DNA of 64,000 nt from Enterococcus hirae ATCC 9790. Its GTDB lineage: Bacteria; Bacillota; Bacilli; Lactobacillales; Enterococcaceae. Of the stretch, positions 17,932-26,150 are shown in pieces (positions within the stretch are counted from its first letter, which is position 1; every line of letters starts with the position of its first letter). Below the pieces are notes generated by a model that was not told the origin of the DNA, ran no database searches, and saw only the letters and a list, made by a program, of their open reading frames with translations. Made by a program: the position numbers and the translations under genes. Location of the stretch: contig NC_018081.1 in assembly GCF_000271405.2 (NCBI RefSeq), positions 358,856-422,855 of the forward strand. Direction: 5' to 3'.

Positions 17932-18594
17932 CTAAGAGGATAATAAACTTCCTAAAACAAAAGCAATTAAATCAAAAGCATAATGCACTGCCCAACTAGT
18001 ATTCAATGACTTTGTTTTTAAATAGGCTTGGTTAAACCAAAGTCTAATTCCTCCTTGAACTAAGATGACTTGCACAATCGTGAACAACGCTGAACTTCCT
18101 AGATAAGTTTCAAAATGAATCAGTCCAAAAATAATTGCTGTGAGCAATGATGCCACCTTAGTATTGATCCTCATTTTTTTACGTAAAGTATCAAAAATAG
18201 TGATCGAAAATAGTTCTTCTCCCAGTAAAGCAATTGGTAAAATAAATACAAAAAACCACCAAGGATTATCTTGCGCACTATTTGCTTTCGTCTGAATATC
18301 TAACAACTGTGCCAGTATTCCCATGATCATCGAAGCCAACATACCATAAATTTGTGAACCAACTAAAATCAGCAAGAATGTTTTTATCAATCGTTTAGGT
18401 GTACTAAATAATTGCCTCACACCAACAAAACCAAATACCAGTAAATAGCTTACTAAACCACTAATAACAAGAAAACTAAACTGAATATAATAAAAGTCAA
18501 CCTGGGTCAACCCATAGAACCCTACCCCTAACACTCCAAAAGCAATCATTATTCTAAGGACTTGATTATTTGGTTCTGTAATTCTTTTTGTCAT
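17932..18594 (-). CDS. CPBP-family intramembrane protease-like protein
   Basis: 220 residues with about six to seven hydrophobic segments. Conserved CPBP/Abi residues are present: the Glu pair at 126-127 (GEELFS) and His160 in FGLIHF. The Arg of the usual EExxxR is missing, so protease activity is uncertain. Members process prenylated or signal-type membrane substrates or give bacteriocin immunity. AGAGGAAC precedes the start. A 43-codon candidate ORF lies 20 bases upstream on the same strand. Confidence 0.8.
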   Translation of the reverse strand: MTKRITEPNNQVLRIMIAFGVLGVGFYGLTQVDFYYIQFSFLVISGLVSYLLVFGFVGVRQLFSTPKRLIKTFLLILVGSQIYGMLASMIMGILAQLLDIQTKANSAQDNPWWFFVFILPIALLGEELFSITIFDTLRKKMRINTKVASLLTAIIFGLIHFETYLGSSALFTIVQVILVQGGIRLWFNQAYLKTKSLNTSWAVHYAFDLIAFVLGSLLSS

Positions 18595-18613
18595 ATTTCT
18601 TGTTCCTCTTCCG

Positions 18614-18745
18614 TTAAATAATTATCATTTGTTCATTGATTAGTCGCTGACGACCCTTCACATGAGTATTGTTTACGTGTCTTTTATACTGCCCCATCTC
18701 CTCAAACAAGCCTTCATCATTGACAGATTTCCAATGATTTATCAT
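18614..18745 (-). CDS. Candidate small protein, 43 residues
   Basis: ATG at 18745 with AAAGGA eight bases upstream opens 43 codons to TAA at 18614, just ahead of the CPBP gene. The product begins MINHWKSVNDEGLFEEM, is polar and slightly basic, and has no membrane segment. A TATACT lies upstream but has no clear -35 partner. It may be a leader gene of the CPBP operon or a remnant; nothing similar is recognised. Confidence 0.3.
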   Translation of the reverse strand: MINHWKSVNDEGLFEEMGQYKRHVNNTHVKGRQRLINEQMIII

Positions 18746-19092
18746 GAATGTTTTCCTTTAATTTTCCATAGTATAATCATCTACGAATGAAAATTCTTTT
18801 ATAGTCCTATATTTAAGACTTTTGGTACTTTGTATCTAAAAATAATCTGACCATAAATACAATAAATATGCGAATAATTAGTTTTTTTGAACTCCACTTG
18901 ACCTTCATTCGTACTTATTTGTTATAAGAAACGTGCGGATAACACCCCTCGTCTAATTCTACTAAATTCTCTTTCTTTCAGTCGCTTTTCTGGTCACTTT
19001 TCCAAAAGTATCTTTCTTAGAATTTTGACAATTTTTTTGCTACTATTACTTCATTACATAAACACATAAAATAATTTTGATGGAGAGATACT
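18746..19092. other. Divergent intergenic region upstream of the Rgg-type gene
   Basis: AT-rich, with TTGACA at 19025-19030 but no matching -10 at normal distance. No RNA gene or repeat seen. Confidence 0.35.
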
Positions 19093-19935
19093 ATGGAGTA
19101 TGGTCAGTTAGTACGAAAAATCCGATTAGATAAAGGTTTTTCTCAAAAGGAAATCTATTCAGGAATCGTAACAAAATCTTATTGCATTGAATTTGAAAAA
19201 GGAAACCATGACTTGTCTTTCCGACTTTTAGCTCAAGTGTTGGAGCGATTGCTGGTAGATGTGGAAGAATTTATCTTTTTATATGACTATTATCACTCTT
19301 CTTCACAAAATTTATGGAAACAATATGAATTGGCTTCTAATACAAAGGACTTAGAAAAGCTCTTTGAGATCTATCAAACGACAACCGCTTCAAAAGATAA
19401 AAAAATTCAGCTTCTAAACGCTTTAACTAAAATTGGCCATGATCAATTGAGCGACCATCAAATAGACAATGAGACCTTGGAGTTCCTTGTTGATTATTTA
19501 AAATCCATCGAAACATGGACACTACAAGAAATCAAAATTTATACCAACACCTTGAATTACTTTTCAGAAGAACAGCAACAAATTTTCTATAAAAATTCAT
19601 TAAAAAAAATTCAGATCTATCAAGAATATCCCGCTGGTAAAAAAATTTATTTGACGTTGCTTCTTAATAGTTGCGGTCATTTTATTTCCTATGGGAATTT
19701 CTTTTTAGCAAAAGATGCGCTTAGTCATTTAAAGGAATTAACTACCGGAACTGAAGATACAATCTTTAAATTATATCGTATTTATTTTGAGAACATTCTG
19801 ATTTACTGTACAGAAGAAAAAAGCACAAGTGAAACAATGATCCACTTTATTATCGAAACCTTAGACAAACTGGAGTATTCTTTTTTAAGCGAACAATGTA
19901 CACTCTTTTTTCAGACGATCAAAAACAACTATTAA
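19093..19935 (+). CDS. Rgg/GadR/MutR-type transcriptional regulator
   Basis: 280 residues: an N-terminal XRE helix-turn-helix (about 1-62, with the motif GFSQKEIYSGIVTKSYCIEFEKG split over two helices) and a long helical C-terminal domain of the TPR-like Rgg type. Family members sense short peptides and control neighbouring operons. GGAGAG precedes the ATG. The nearest candidate target genes are the CPBP gene (divergent) and murT downstream. No convincing SHP-type pheromone gene is next to it. Confidence 0.82.
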   Translation: MEYGQLVRKIRLDKGFSQKEIYSGIVTKSYCIEFEKGNHDLSFRLLAQVLERLLVDVEEFIFLYDYYHSSSQNLWKQYELASNTKDLEKLFEIYQTTTASKDKKIQLLNALTKIGHDQLSDHQIDNETLEFLVDYLKSIETWTLQEIKIYTNTLNYFSEEQQQIFYKNSLKKIQIYQEYPAGKKIYLTLLLNSCGHFISYGNFFLAKDALSHLKELTTGTEDTIFKLYRIYFENILIYCTEEKSTSETMIHFIIETLDKLEYSFLSEQCTLFFQTIKNNY

Positions 19936-20102
19936 TTCACTATAGTTATTCCTAAAAAATCAACTGTTATCCGCTGGGGCTATTCTTAGACTAAACGAAA
20001 CTTCAAATAAACAATCAAGCCTAGTACCAATCGTTGTTAGACAAGAGAATCGCAACCATTTCTTAAAAAAAAGAAAAGCAATTTAACCTTTTTTTGAACA
20101 TA

Positions 20103-20111
20103 TGGTATGAT
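20103..20111 (+). promoter_or_regulatory. Extended -10 promoter of murT-gatD
   Basis: TATGAT at 20106-20111 preceded by TGG; TTTAAC about 18 bases further upstream could be the -35. Confidence 0.45.
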
Positions 20112-20156
20112 TAATTGAATTTACTCGTCGTTAAGACGTTTTATGGAGGTTACATA

Positions 20157-21509
20157 ATGGGAGTACGCAGTCAATTTGCGATTGCTGTTGGTAAAACATC
20201 ACAATGGGCATTAAAAACCTTCTTTAAAGGAGGATCAAGTTTACCGGGTAAACTTGCACTTAAAATCGACCCACACATTTTAGACAGTCTTGCAAAAGAT
20301 TATCAAGTGGTTGTCGTTACTGGAACAAACGGAAAGACATTGACAACTGCTTTGACAGTTAATATATTACGGCAACAATTTGATGAAGTATTAACCAACC
20401 CAACTGGGGCAAATATGGTTCAAGGAATCGTTTCTACTTTTTTGCAAGCCAAACCTAAAAAAGGGCAAAAAAAATTCGCTGTTTTAGAAATCGATGAAGC
20501 AAGTTTGAGTAAAGTAACTGAATACATGAAGCCTGAACTATTTTTATTTACAAACATTTTCCGTGATCAAATGGATCGTTATGGAGAAATCTATACCACC
20601 TACAAAATGATTGTAGACGGAGCAGCGAAATCACCCGATGCCACAATTATCAGTAACGGAGATTCGCCAATCTTCAACTCTGTGGAAACAATCAATCCTC
20701 GCCAATATTATGGGTTTGATCATGAAGAAGACCATGAACAAATGGCTCATTATAATACGGATGGTGTGCTCTGTCCTAAATGTCATCATATTTTACATTA
20801 CAAGATGATCACGTATGCAAATTTAGGGAAATACTATTGTCCAAACTGTGACTTTAAACGTCCTGAACTTGATTATCGTCTAACGGATATGTTGCGCATG
20901 GACAATGTCTCAGCTGATTTTACGATTGATGGTCATAACTATGGAATTGAAGTTGGCGGGATGTACAATGTCTACAACGCGTTAGCTGCCACAGCGGTAG
21001 CTGAATATTTTGGGGTAACCCCTGAAAAAATCAAGCAAGGCCTAGGATACGACGAAAAAATATTTGGTCGTCAAGAAATCATTGATATCAATGGTAAAAA
21101 ATGTACACTCGTACTTGTTAAAAATCCTGTTGGAATCAATCAGGTCATCGATATGATCGGCTTAGCCCCTTATCCATTCTCACTAGTTGCTTTATTAAAT
21201 GCAAACTATGCAGATGGAATTGACGTTAGTTGGATCTGGGACGGAAATTTTGAACATTTTGCTGATATGGATATTCCTGCAGTGATCGCTGGTGGGGATC
21301 GTCATACCGATATGTCGTTACGTCTAAAAGTTGCAGGAATCCCTGAAGATAAGATCATCGAAACAAAGGAACTGAATGAAGTCATTAAAAATATCAAACA
21401 ATTACCGACCGAACACGTCTACATCCTAGCTACCTATACAGCAGTTCTTCAATTACGAAAAGAATTAGCGAATCAAGGATTTATCAAAGGAGGGATGAAT
21501 CATGCCTAA
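20157..21509 (+). CDS. murT: Lipid II isoglutaminyl synthase subunit MurT
   Basis: 450 residues from the ATG at 20157, seven bases after GGAGG; the longer frame lacks a ribosome-binding site. It is a Mur-ligase homologue with ATP loop TGTNGKT at 55-61 and the MurT-specific four-cysteine zinc ribbon (Cys206, 209, 228, 231), then the C-terminal DUF1727 domain. With GatD it amidates the D-Glu of lipid II, needed for cross-linking and beta-lactam resistance. The last eight bases overlap gatD. Confidence 0.96.
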   Translation: MGVRSQFAIAVGKTSQWALKTFFKGGSSLPGKLALKIDPHILDSLAKDYQVVVVTGTNGKTLTTALTVNILRQQFDEVLTNPTGANMVQGIVSTFLQAKPKKGQKKFAVLEIDEASLSKVTEYMKPELFLFTNIFRDQMDRYGEIYTTYKMIVDGAAKSPDATIISNGDSPIFNSVETINPRQYYGFDHEEDHEQMAHYNTDGVLCPKCHHILHYKMITYANLGKYYCPNCDFKRPELDYRLTDMLRMDNVSADFTIDGHNYGIEVGGMYNVYNALAATAVAEYFGVTPEKIKQGLGYDEKIFGRQEIIDINGKKCTLVLVKNPVGINQVIDMIGLAPYPFSLVALLNANYADGIDVSWIWDGNFEHFADMDIPAVIAGGDRHTDMSLRLKVAGIPEDKIIETKELNEVIKNIKQLPTEHVYILATYTAVLQLRKELANQGFIKGGMNHA

Positions 21510-22194
21510 TTATGAACTGAATATCGCCCATCTTTACGGTAATTTGATGAATACTTACGGAGACAACGGCAATCTATTGATGCTTAAATATGTCGCTAAA
21601 AAATTCGGTGTGACCTGTCATACCGAAATTGTCAGTCTGCATGAACCATTTGAAGCAGATAAATATGATTTAGTCTTTTTTGGTGGCGGACAAGATTATG
21701 AGCAACTGATCATTTCAAAAGATATCCAAGAAAAAAAAGCAGCACTAACAAACTACATTGAAAATGATGGTGTGATGTTAGCTATCTGTGGCGGGTACCA
21801 ATTCCTTGGACACTATTATGTGGGTGCCAATGGAGAAAAAATCCAAGGAATCAGTGCCTTAGACCATTACACCTTAAGTCAAGAAAATAATCGTTTTATC
21901 GGCGATATCGTTATCTATAATGAAGAGTTTAATGAAACCTATTATGGTTTTGAAAACCACAATGGGCGGACATTCTTAGGGGAAGGCGAACGACCTTTAG
22001 GAAAAGTCGTTCAAGGTCACGGAAATAATGGTGAAGACCAATCCGAAGGCGTCATTTATAAAAATGTTTTTGGCTCTTATTTCCACGGACCGATTCTTGC
22101 CCGAAATGAGAATCTTGCGGAACGATTGATTCGTTTAGCACTTAAACAACGTTATGGAACAGAACTTGATTTACCAGTCGAATCTTTAGCATAA
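21502..22194 (+). CDS. gatD: Lipid II isoglutaminyl synthase glutaminase subunit GatD
   Basis: 230 residues, class I glutamine amidotransferase. Nucleophile Cys96 in [11 protein letters not shown] and His195 in FHGPILARN form the catalytic pair; GGGQDYEQ is also typical of CobB/CobQ-like GatD. It supplies ammonia to MurT. The overlap with murT shows translational coupling. AAAGGAGG lies ahead of the ATG inside murT. Confidence 0.96.
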   Translation: MPNYELNIAHLYGNLMNTYGDNGNLLMLKYVAKKFGVTCHTEIVSLHEPFEADKYDLVFFGGGQDYEQLIISKDIQEKKAALTNYIENDGVMLAICGGYQFLGHYYVGANGEKIQGISALDHYTLSQENNRFIGDIVIYNEEFNETYYGFENHNGRTFLGEGERPLGKVVQGHGNNGEDQSEGVIYKNVFGSYFHGPILARNENLAERLIRLALKQRYGTELDLPVESLA

Positions 22195-22295
22195 AACATA
22201 ACTTTTGTTACCATTAATATTTGCTGGATTGTGATTGTAAATAAATCAATAGTAACAAGCGCAACACCACAACAGAAATAGCAAACTTTAATAAT

Positions 22296-22352
22296 TGAGC
22301 CAAAGAATACGAAAATCACTGCTCTGATTTCTGGTATTCTTTGGCCTATTTT
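22296..22352. terminator. Bidirectional terminator after gatD (shared-architecture hairpin)
   Basis: Arms 22297-22318 (GAGCCAAAGAATACGAAAATCA) and 22325-22346 pair with few mismatches. The remaining bases 22195-22295 and 22353-22594 hold no gene. Confidence 0.7.
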
Positions 22353-22594
22353 TGATCAAGTAATGATTATTACCTTGGGATACGATTGGAAAAGCAAATG
22401 ACTTCACTGACGATAAGAAAGAATCGTTTGAAAAAGCGAACTAACTTTTCTGCCGTTACCTCTTTTCATTAACACTTCAACACTATCTTTTAACTAATAA
22501 TTTTAGCTAATTTGCCAATCAGTTTTTCTTTTTTATTATTCTATTCCCCTTAATTAGTTACCCTTCGACAAATAACAACTGAATCCAAGACCAC

Positions 22595-23647
22595 TCATTC
22601 CCTATCATTGATATCTGATTGACCAATCATTTCTAATCGTTGTTCCCACAATAATTGATTTCCCGGATCTTCATTTTGCTGGTATAACTCAATAAAATCA
22701 ATAATGATGGAAGCTTGTTCGATATAAGTTTGTAATATTTTTTTCACTTCTTCCTCTTGGATCAATTCTAAATGTTTCGTTGTTTCTGCAATCTTCTTCT
22801 GTTTAAAAAAAAACAACCCTTTCTGTAAATAATTTTGGTCTAACTTTCTTGATAATTCTTCACTTTCTAAATATTTATTTAATATCTCTGCTTCGGCCAA
22901 TTGTTCTAATTCAATGTAAGCAAATGCAAGCATCACTTTTCTTTTGTCAGATAAATTTTCTGGGGACGTTTCAATAACTACTTCCCAATTTTTTTCAAAA
23001 AAAGCTAAATCAAATTGTGCATCTGCGGTGGGGTAATATTCATTGATCTCTTTCAACCATGTAAATTCTTGTTGCTCTGTCAAATAGTCGATCAATTCAT
23101 GACGCTTTTCTGGATATTCCGTTGCCGCTTGAAGATAGGCTTGCGCTTCGATTAATTTTGCCCACTCCTGCTCCTCTGTCGTGGTAATTTCTTTTTGATC
23201 TACTTTCGTAATAAAGTGTGGCCACATTACGCTAATGCCTATGAAAAGACTGAAAACAATCACCACAATAAACCAGACCCTTTTGATCGTGGGAATCAAA
23301 GATAGTAATTTTCCTTTGGTTGATCTGTTAGGTTCACCATACTTAATTGCTTTTTTCGTGCGTATCGCTGCTTTACTTTTTGTCGTCTTCTTTTTACTTC
23401 GGACTATCTGATATTGCCCACTGATTATTTCTTCTATGGCATCCTTTAACGGAAATTGTAATTCCATTGAATGAAGAAGGTGATTTTTATGATTGTAAAT
23501 CCGAATACGACAACTACCTATGCTTTTATTAAGGATCGTTTGTTTATTGACCTCTTCTAATAAAATGAGGGCCTCGAAAATCGGTAGACGCTCTTCTTCG
23601 ATTTCTAGCCTTTTGACATGATCAATCAGTACAGTTTCTCTTGCCAT
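22595..23647 (-). CDS. Single-pass membrane protein of the T4SS block, unknown
   Basis: 350 residues: a cytosolic N-terminal part of about 120 residues ending in a Lys/Arg-rich stretch, one membrane helix (124-142), and an outside helical domain with an A-x-x-x-L pattern suggestive of TPR-like repeats (for example AFAYIELEQLAEAEILNKYL). The overall plan, N-inside with a helical C-terminal domain, is vaguely like EssB/YukC of type VII systems, but I would not assign it. It is the last gene of the block, after the VirB8-like gene. AAAGGA precedes the start. Confidence 0.6.
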   Translation of the reverse strand: MARETVLIDHVKRLEIEEERLPIFEALILLEEVNKQTILNKSIGSCRIRIYNHKNHLLHSMELQFPLKDAIEEIISGQYQIVRSKKKTTKSKAAIRTKKAIKYGEPNRSTKGKLLSLIPTIKRVWFIVVIVFSLFIGISVMWPHFITKVDQKEITTTEEQEWAKLIEAQAYLQAATEYPEKRHELIDYLTEQQEFTWLKEINEYYPTADAQFDLAFFEKNWEVVIETSPENLSDKRKVMLAFAYIELEQLAEAEILNKYLESEELSRKLDQNYLQKGLFFFKQKKIAETTKHLELIQEEEVKKILQTYIEQASIIIDFIELYQQNEDPGNQLLWEQRLEMIGQSDINDRE

Positions 23648-23775
23648 AGATAGACATCCTTTTCATTTACCAAAAGTGATGGACAAAACCGGTATTTTCA
23701 TTCTGCGTATTCTTTCGATTCCTTTTCAGCTATCTCTATTGGTTGATACCTTTCCACCAAAAAGTGTTTTGTAGC

Positions 23776-24237
23776 TTAATCAAACACATACCAAATTTGA
23801 AACAGCCCTTCATTCTCAAGTGTTTTAGTAGACTTACCTTCTTGATTCAAACTATCAATCGTCCTTGTGACGTTGGCAATCACTTCAATTTGTTGGTCAT
23901 TCACGTGACGTATAAAATTCTTACTTTTTATAAAACGAGAATGTCCAAAAAATTGTGGAAAAAAATCGCTTTGCTTTCTGCTTTCTTCTTCAGCAATTTT
24001 CGCTTGTTTTGCTAAAAATTTCTCATAATTCAAATAATTATCCCCGTACTCTGTGAAAGTAAAATACGAGCGTAAAAAATCATTGACCTGTTGTTCCGAG
24101 AAATGAGCAACAGGTATACGGTTATTTGCTTCTTGCTGTGTGTTCTTTTTACCAAAAGTATATCCAATACTTACGGCTATACTGCTACTGATAACCAAAC
24201 AAGCAATCGTTGTAAATAATTGATGTTTATTTCTGAT
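23776..24237 (-). CDS. VirB8/PrgL/TcpC-like conjugation protein (start codon unclear)
   Basis: The frame runs to 23776. The only standard start is a TTG at 24198 that lacks a ribosome-binding site and cuts a membrane helix in half. An ATC codon at 24237, nine bases after AGGGAG, would give a natural N-terminus RNKHQLFTTIACLVISSS: basic, then one membrane helix, then an NTF2-like external domain (EQQVNDFLRSYFTFTE). VirB8-like proteins scaffold the T4SS channel outside the membrane. It follows the PrgK-like gene by two bases. Start assignment is uncertain. Confidence 0.55.
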   Translation of the reverse strand: MRNKHQLFTTIACLVISSSIAVSIGYTFGKKNTQQEANNRIPVAHFSEQQVNDFLRSYFTFTEYGDNYLNYEKFLAKQAKIAEEESRKQSDFFPQFFGHSRFIKSKNFIRHVNDQQIEVIANVTRTIDSLNQEGKSTKTLENEGLFQIWYVFD

Positions 24238-24239
24238 TT

Positions 24240-26150
24240 TTACCCGCTCCCTACGATTCGATAAAAGTAAACTGGTGCCAGTTGTGGATCACCATAATAC
24301 CCTGCAAATGGAGTAATGACGACATCACCATTTTGACTAAATCCTTTTTTCGTAGCGGGTGTACAGTGAATAATCGTTTTTCCACCAGCATCTAAAAAGA
24401 ATCCTGTATGCCCAAAATCGCCCGACGAATTACCTTTTTCTCCCCAAATAAATAAGTCACCTGCTTGTACTTCGGAATAGTTGATCGGATAGAGAAGTTG
24501 TCCTTCCAAACCATAAAGTGTTTCTGTATTTCCCAACGGTACATTTAGTCCCATTTCATTCAACACCCAAATTACGTAAGACGAGCAATCGTGATAAGGA
24601 AATACGCCTCTTTGGTTTCCCTGAGAATAATACACACCTTTTTGATGAAGACTTTGTGCTTTAGCTAAAAGAGCCTCATGAAAGTCAGAGAATCGCTCCC
24701 ACAGCAATCCCATCTCTTGCTTTCCACCCAATTGCACCATTAATTGTTTGATCGCAGGCACCCAATAACGATTGAGCCCCATGGGATCATTTGTCGCATC
24801 AATCGGACAATAGACCGCTCCTAATTGTTCGACAGTTACTCGTTGCTGGTCAATAATCAGCTTTTTAAGTGTTCGACCAGTTGCTTCGATTCCTTCGTCT
24901 AACGTACGATATGAAATTAAACCTTGATCATTCATTAGACCAGCTGGGTTATTTTTTTCTAAGATTCCTTTACTAGTTCCCCAGGCACTTTCATGAATCA
25001 TGATCGCCGCTAAGATCACCGGTGAGATGCCGTTTCTTTTTGCTTCTTGTAAAATTTTATCTGCTCGATCGCTAAACGCATGACACTTAAGCAGAATTAA
25101 TTGCCGAAATGTCCATTCATCAAATGACGTGTTTTGATTACCAGAGTCTAATTGGAATGTTTCCGAATATGCTACTTCTTCAAAATAAAAACTTGGATTT
25201 ACTGATTGTCCATTTTTGGAATATTCAATGGTTACTTCATTTTCTTTCGCTACAGTTCCAATCAATTCTCCCGAAACGACTTCTTGGTCATGATTGACTA
25301 ATGGTGAAACATTCTTTAAGACAAGCTGTCGATTATTGAATTGGATCACGATTGACTGATCAGTCACAGTCGTTTTCCCAGCCATCGGAGCATATAATTC
25401 TATATTTTTCTCAGCTTGTAATTGGATTCCCTGAAATAGCTTTTTTTCTTGGCCATCGAGAAAGTAACCATATCTTTGATTGACCATTAATCGATGATCT
25501 TCCTTAAATGGCGATTGTAGTTCCATCAATTGACGATAACGACCAATCGTTGAACCAACATTCAATCGTTCTTTCAATTCTTCTGTCCATTCAATAATCT
25601 GAGTAAAATATTTTGTTGTTAATGTTGCTTCGTTCCCTTTTGCATGAAGGGACCATAAGTTATCATGGATCTCATGGATTTTCGCTTTGATTACTGGATT
25701 TTCGAGTTCCACATTCTCATAACAAATACCCAAATAAGACAATAATTCATCAATATTAGAAATCAAATTCATGTCTTGTGTCATCCCTATCTGTCCGTTG
25801 ATTTTAATAATGTTATGCTGCTGACGAAGCACTCGATTTTTTTCAACATCCAAATGAGTCATGTACGTCCAAATATTTGTTAATTCAAATTCATTGATAT
25901 TGGGTACACTCGAATAAATGACACTGGTTATCCCTATCGTCAGTAAGAATAGTAATACACAACTAAGAACCATGAGTGATCTAAAAAAATGCCATTTATT
26001 GGGCTGAACAGCTAAGAACTTACGACGCTTTTTTCTGAAGGGAACTAACATTTTATTTGTAACGCTCCGTTTTATCGATTGATTCAAGCTACTTGATAGA
26101 AAAATTTTCCGATACTCGTTGTCTCGTTTGTTCCAATTAGATTTATTCAT
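24240..26150 (-). CDS. Multidomain peptidoglycan hydrolase, PrgK/VirB1-like
   Basis: 636 residues. A cytosolic basic tail and one membrane helix (about 57-80) precede an external part with three modules: a degenerate LytM/M23-like fold (about 250-325; the usual metal histidines are absent), a glucosaminidase/lysozyme-like domain with Glu387 in IHESAWGTS, and a C-terminal NlpC/P60 (C40) endopeptidase with Cys522 in YHDCSSY and His581 in DFGHTGFF. PrgK of pCF10 has a comparable inactive LytM plus two hydrolase modules. It opens the wall for the transfer channel. Its start overlaps the VirB4-like stop by eight bases. Confidence 0.85.
   Translation of the reverse strand: MNKSNWNKRDNEYRKIFLSSSLNQSIKRSVTNKMLVPFRKKRRKFLAVQPNKWHFFRSLMVLSCVLLFLLTIGITSVIYSSVPNINEFELTNIWTYMTHLDVEKNRVLRQQHNIIKINGQIGMTQDMNLISNIDELLSYLGICYENVELENPVIKAKIHEIHDNLWSLHAKGNEATLTTKYFTQIIEWTEELKERLNVGSTIGRYRQLMELQSPFKEDHRLMVNQRYGYFLDGQEKKLFQGIQLQAEKNIELYAPMAGKTTVTDQSIVIQFNNRQLVLKNVSPLVNHDQEVVSGELIGTVAKENEVTIEYSKNGQSVNPSFYFEEVAYSETFQLDSGNQNTSFDEWTFRQLILLKCHAFSDRADKILQEAKRNGISPVILAAIMIHESAWGTSKGILEKNNPAGLMNDQGLISYRTLDEGIEATGRTLKKLIIDQQRVTVEQLGAVYCPIDATNDPMGLNRYWVPAIKQLMVQLGGKQEMGLLWERFSDFHEALLAKAQSLHQKGVYYSQGNQRGVFPYHDCSSYVIWVLNEMGLNVPLGNTETLYGLEGQLLYPINYSEVQAGDLFIWGEKGNSSGDFGHTGFFLDAGGKTIIHCTPATKKGFSQNGDVVITPFAGYYGDPQLAPVYFYRIVGSG

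Noticed and set aside
18868..18927. Short hydrophobic frame MRIISFFELHLTFIRTYLL near the Rgg-type gene, a possible SHP pheromone
   Set aside because: No ribosome-binding site, and the sequence lacks the basic N-terminus and C-terminal pattern of SHP precursors.
22595..23647. Type VII secretion protein EssB/YukC
   Set aside because: Only the topology is similar; no EsxA, EssC or other T7SS gene is nearby and the context is a T4SS block.
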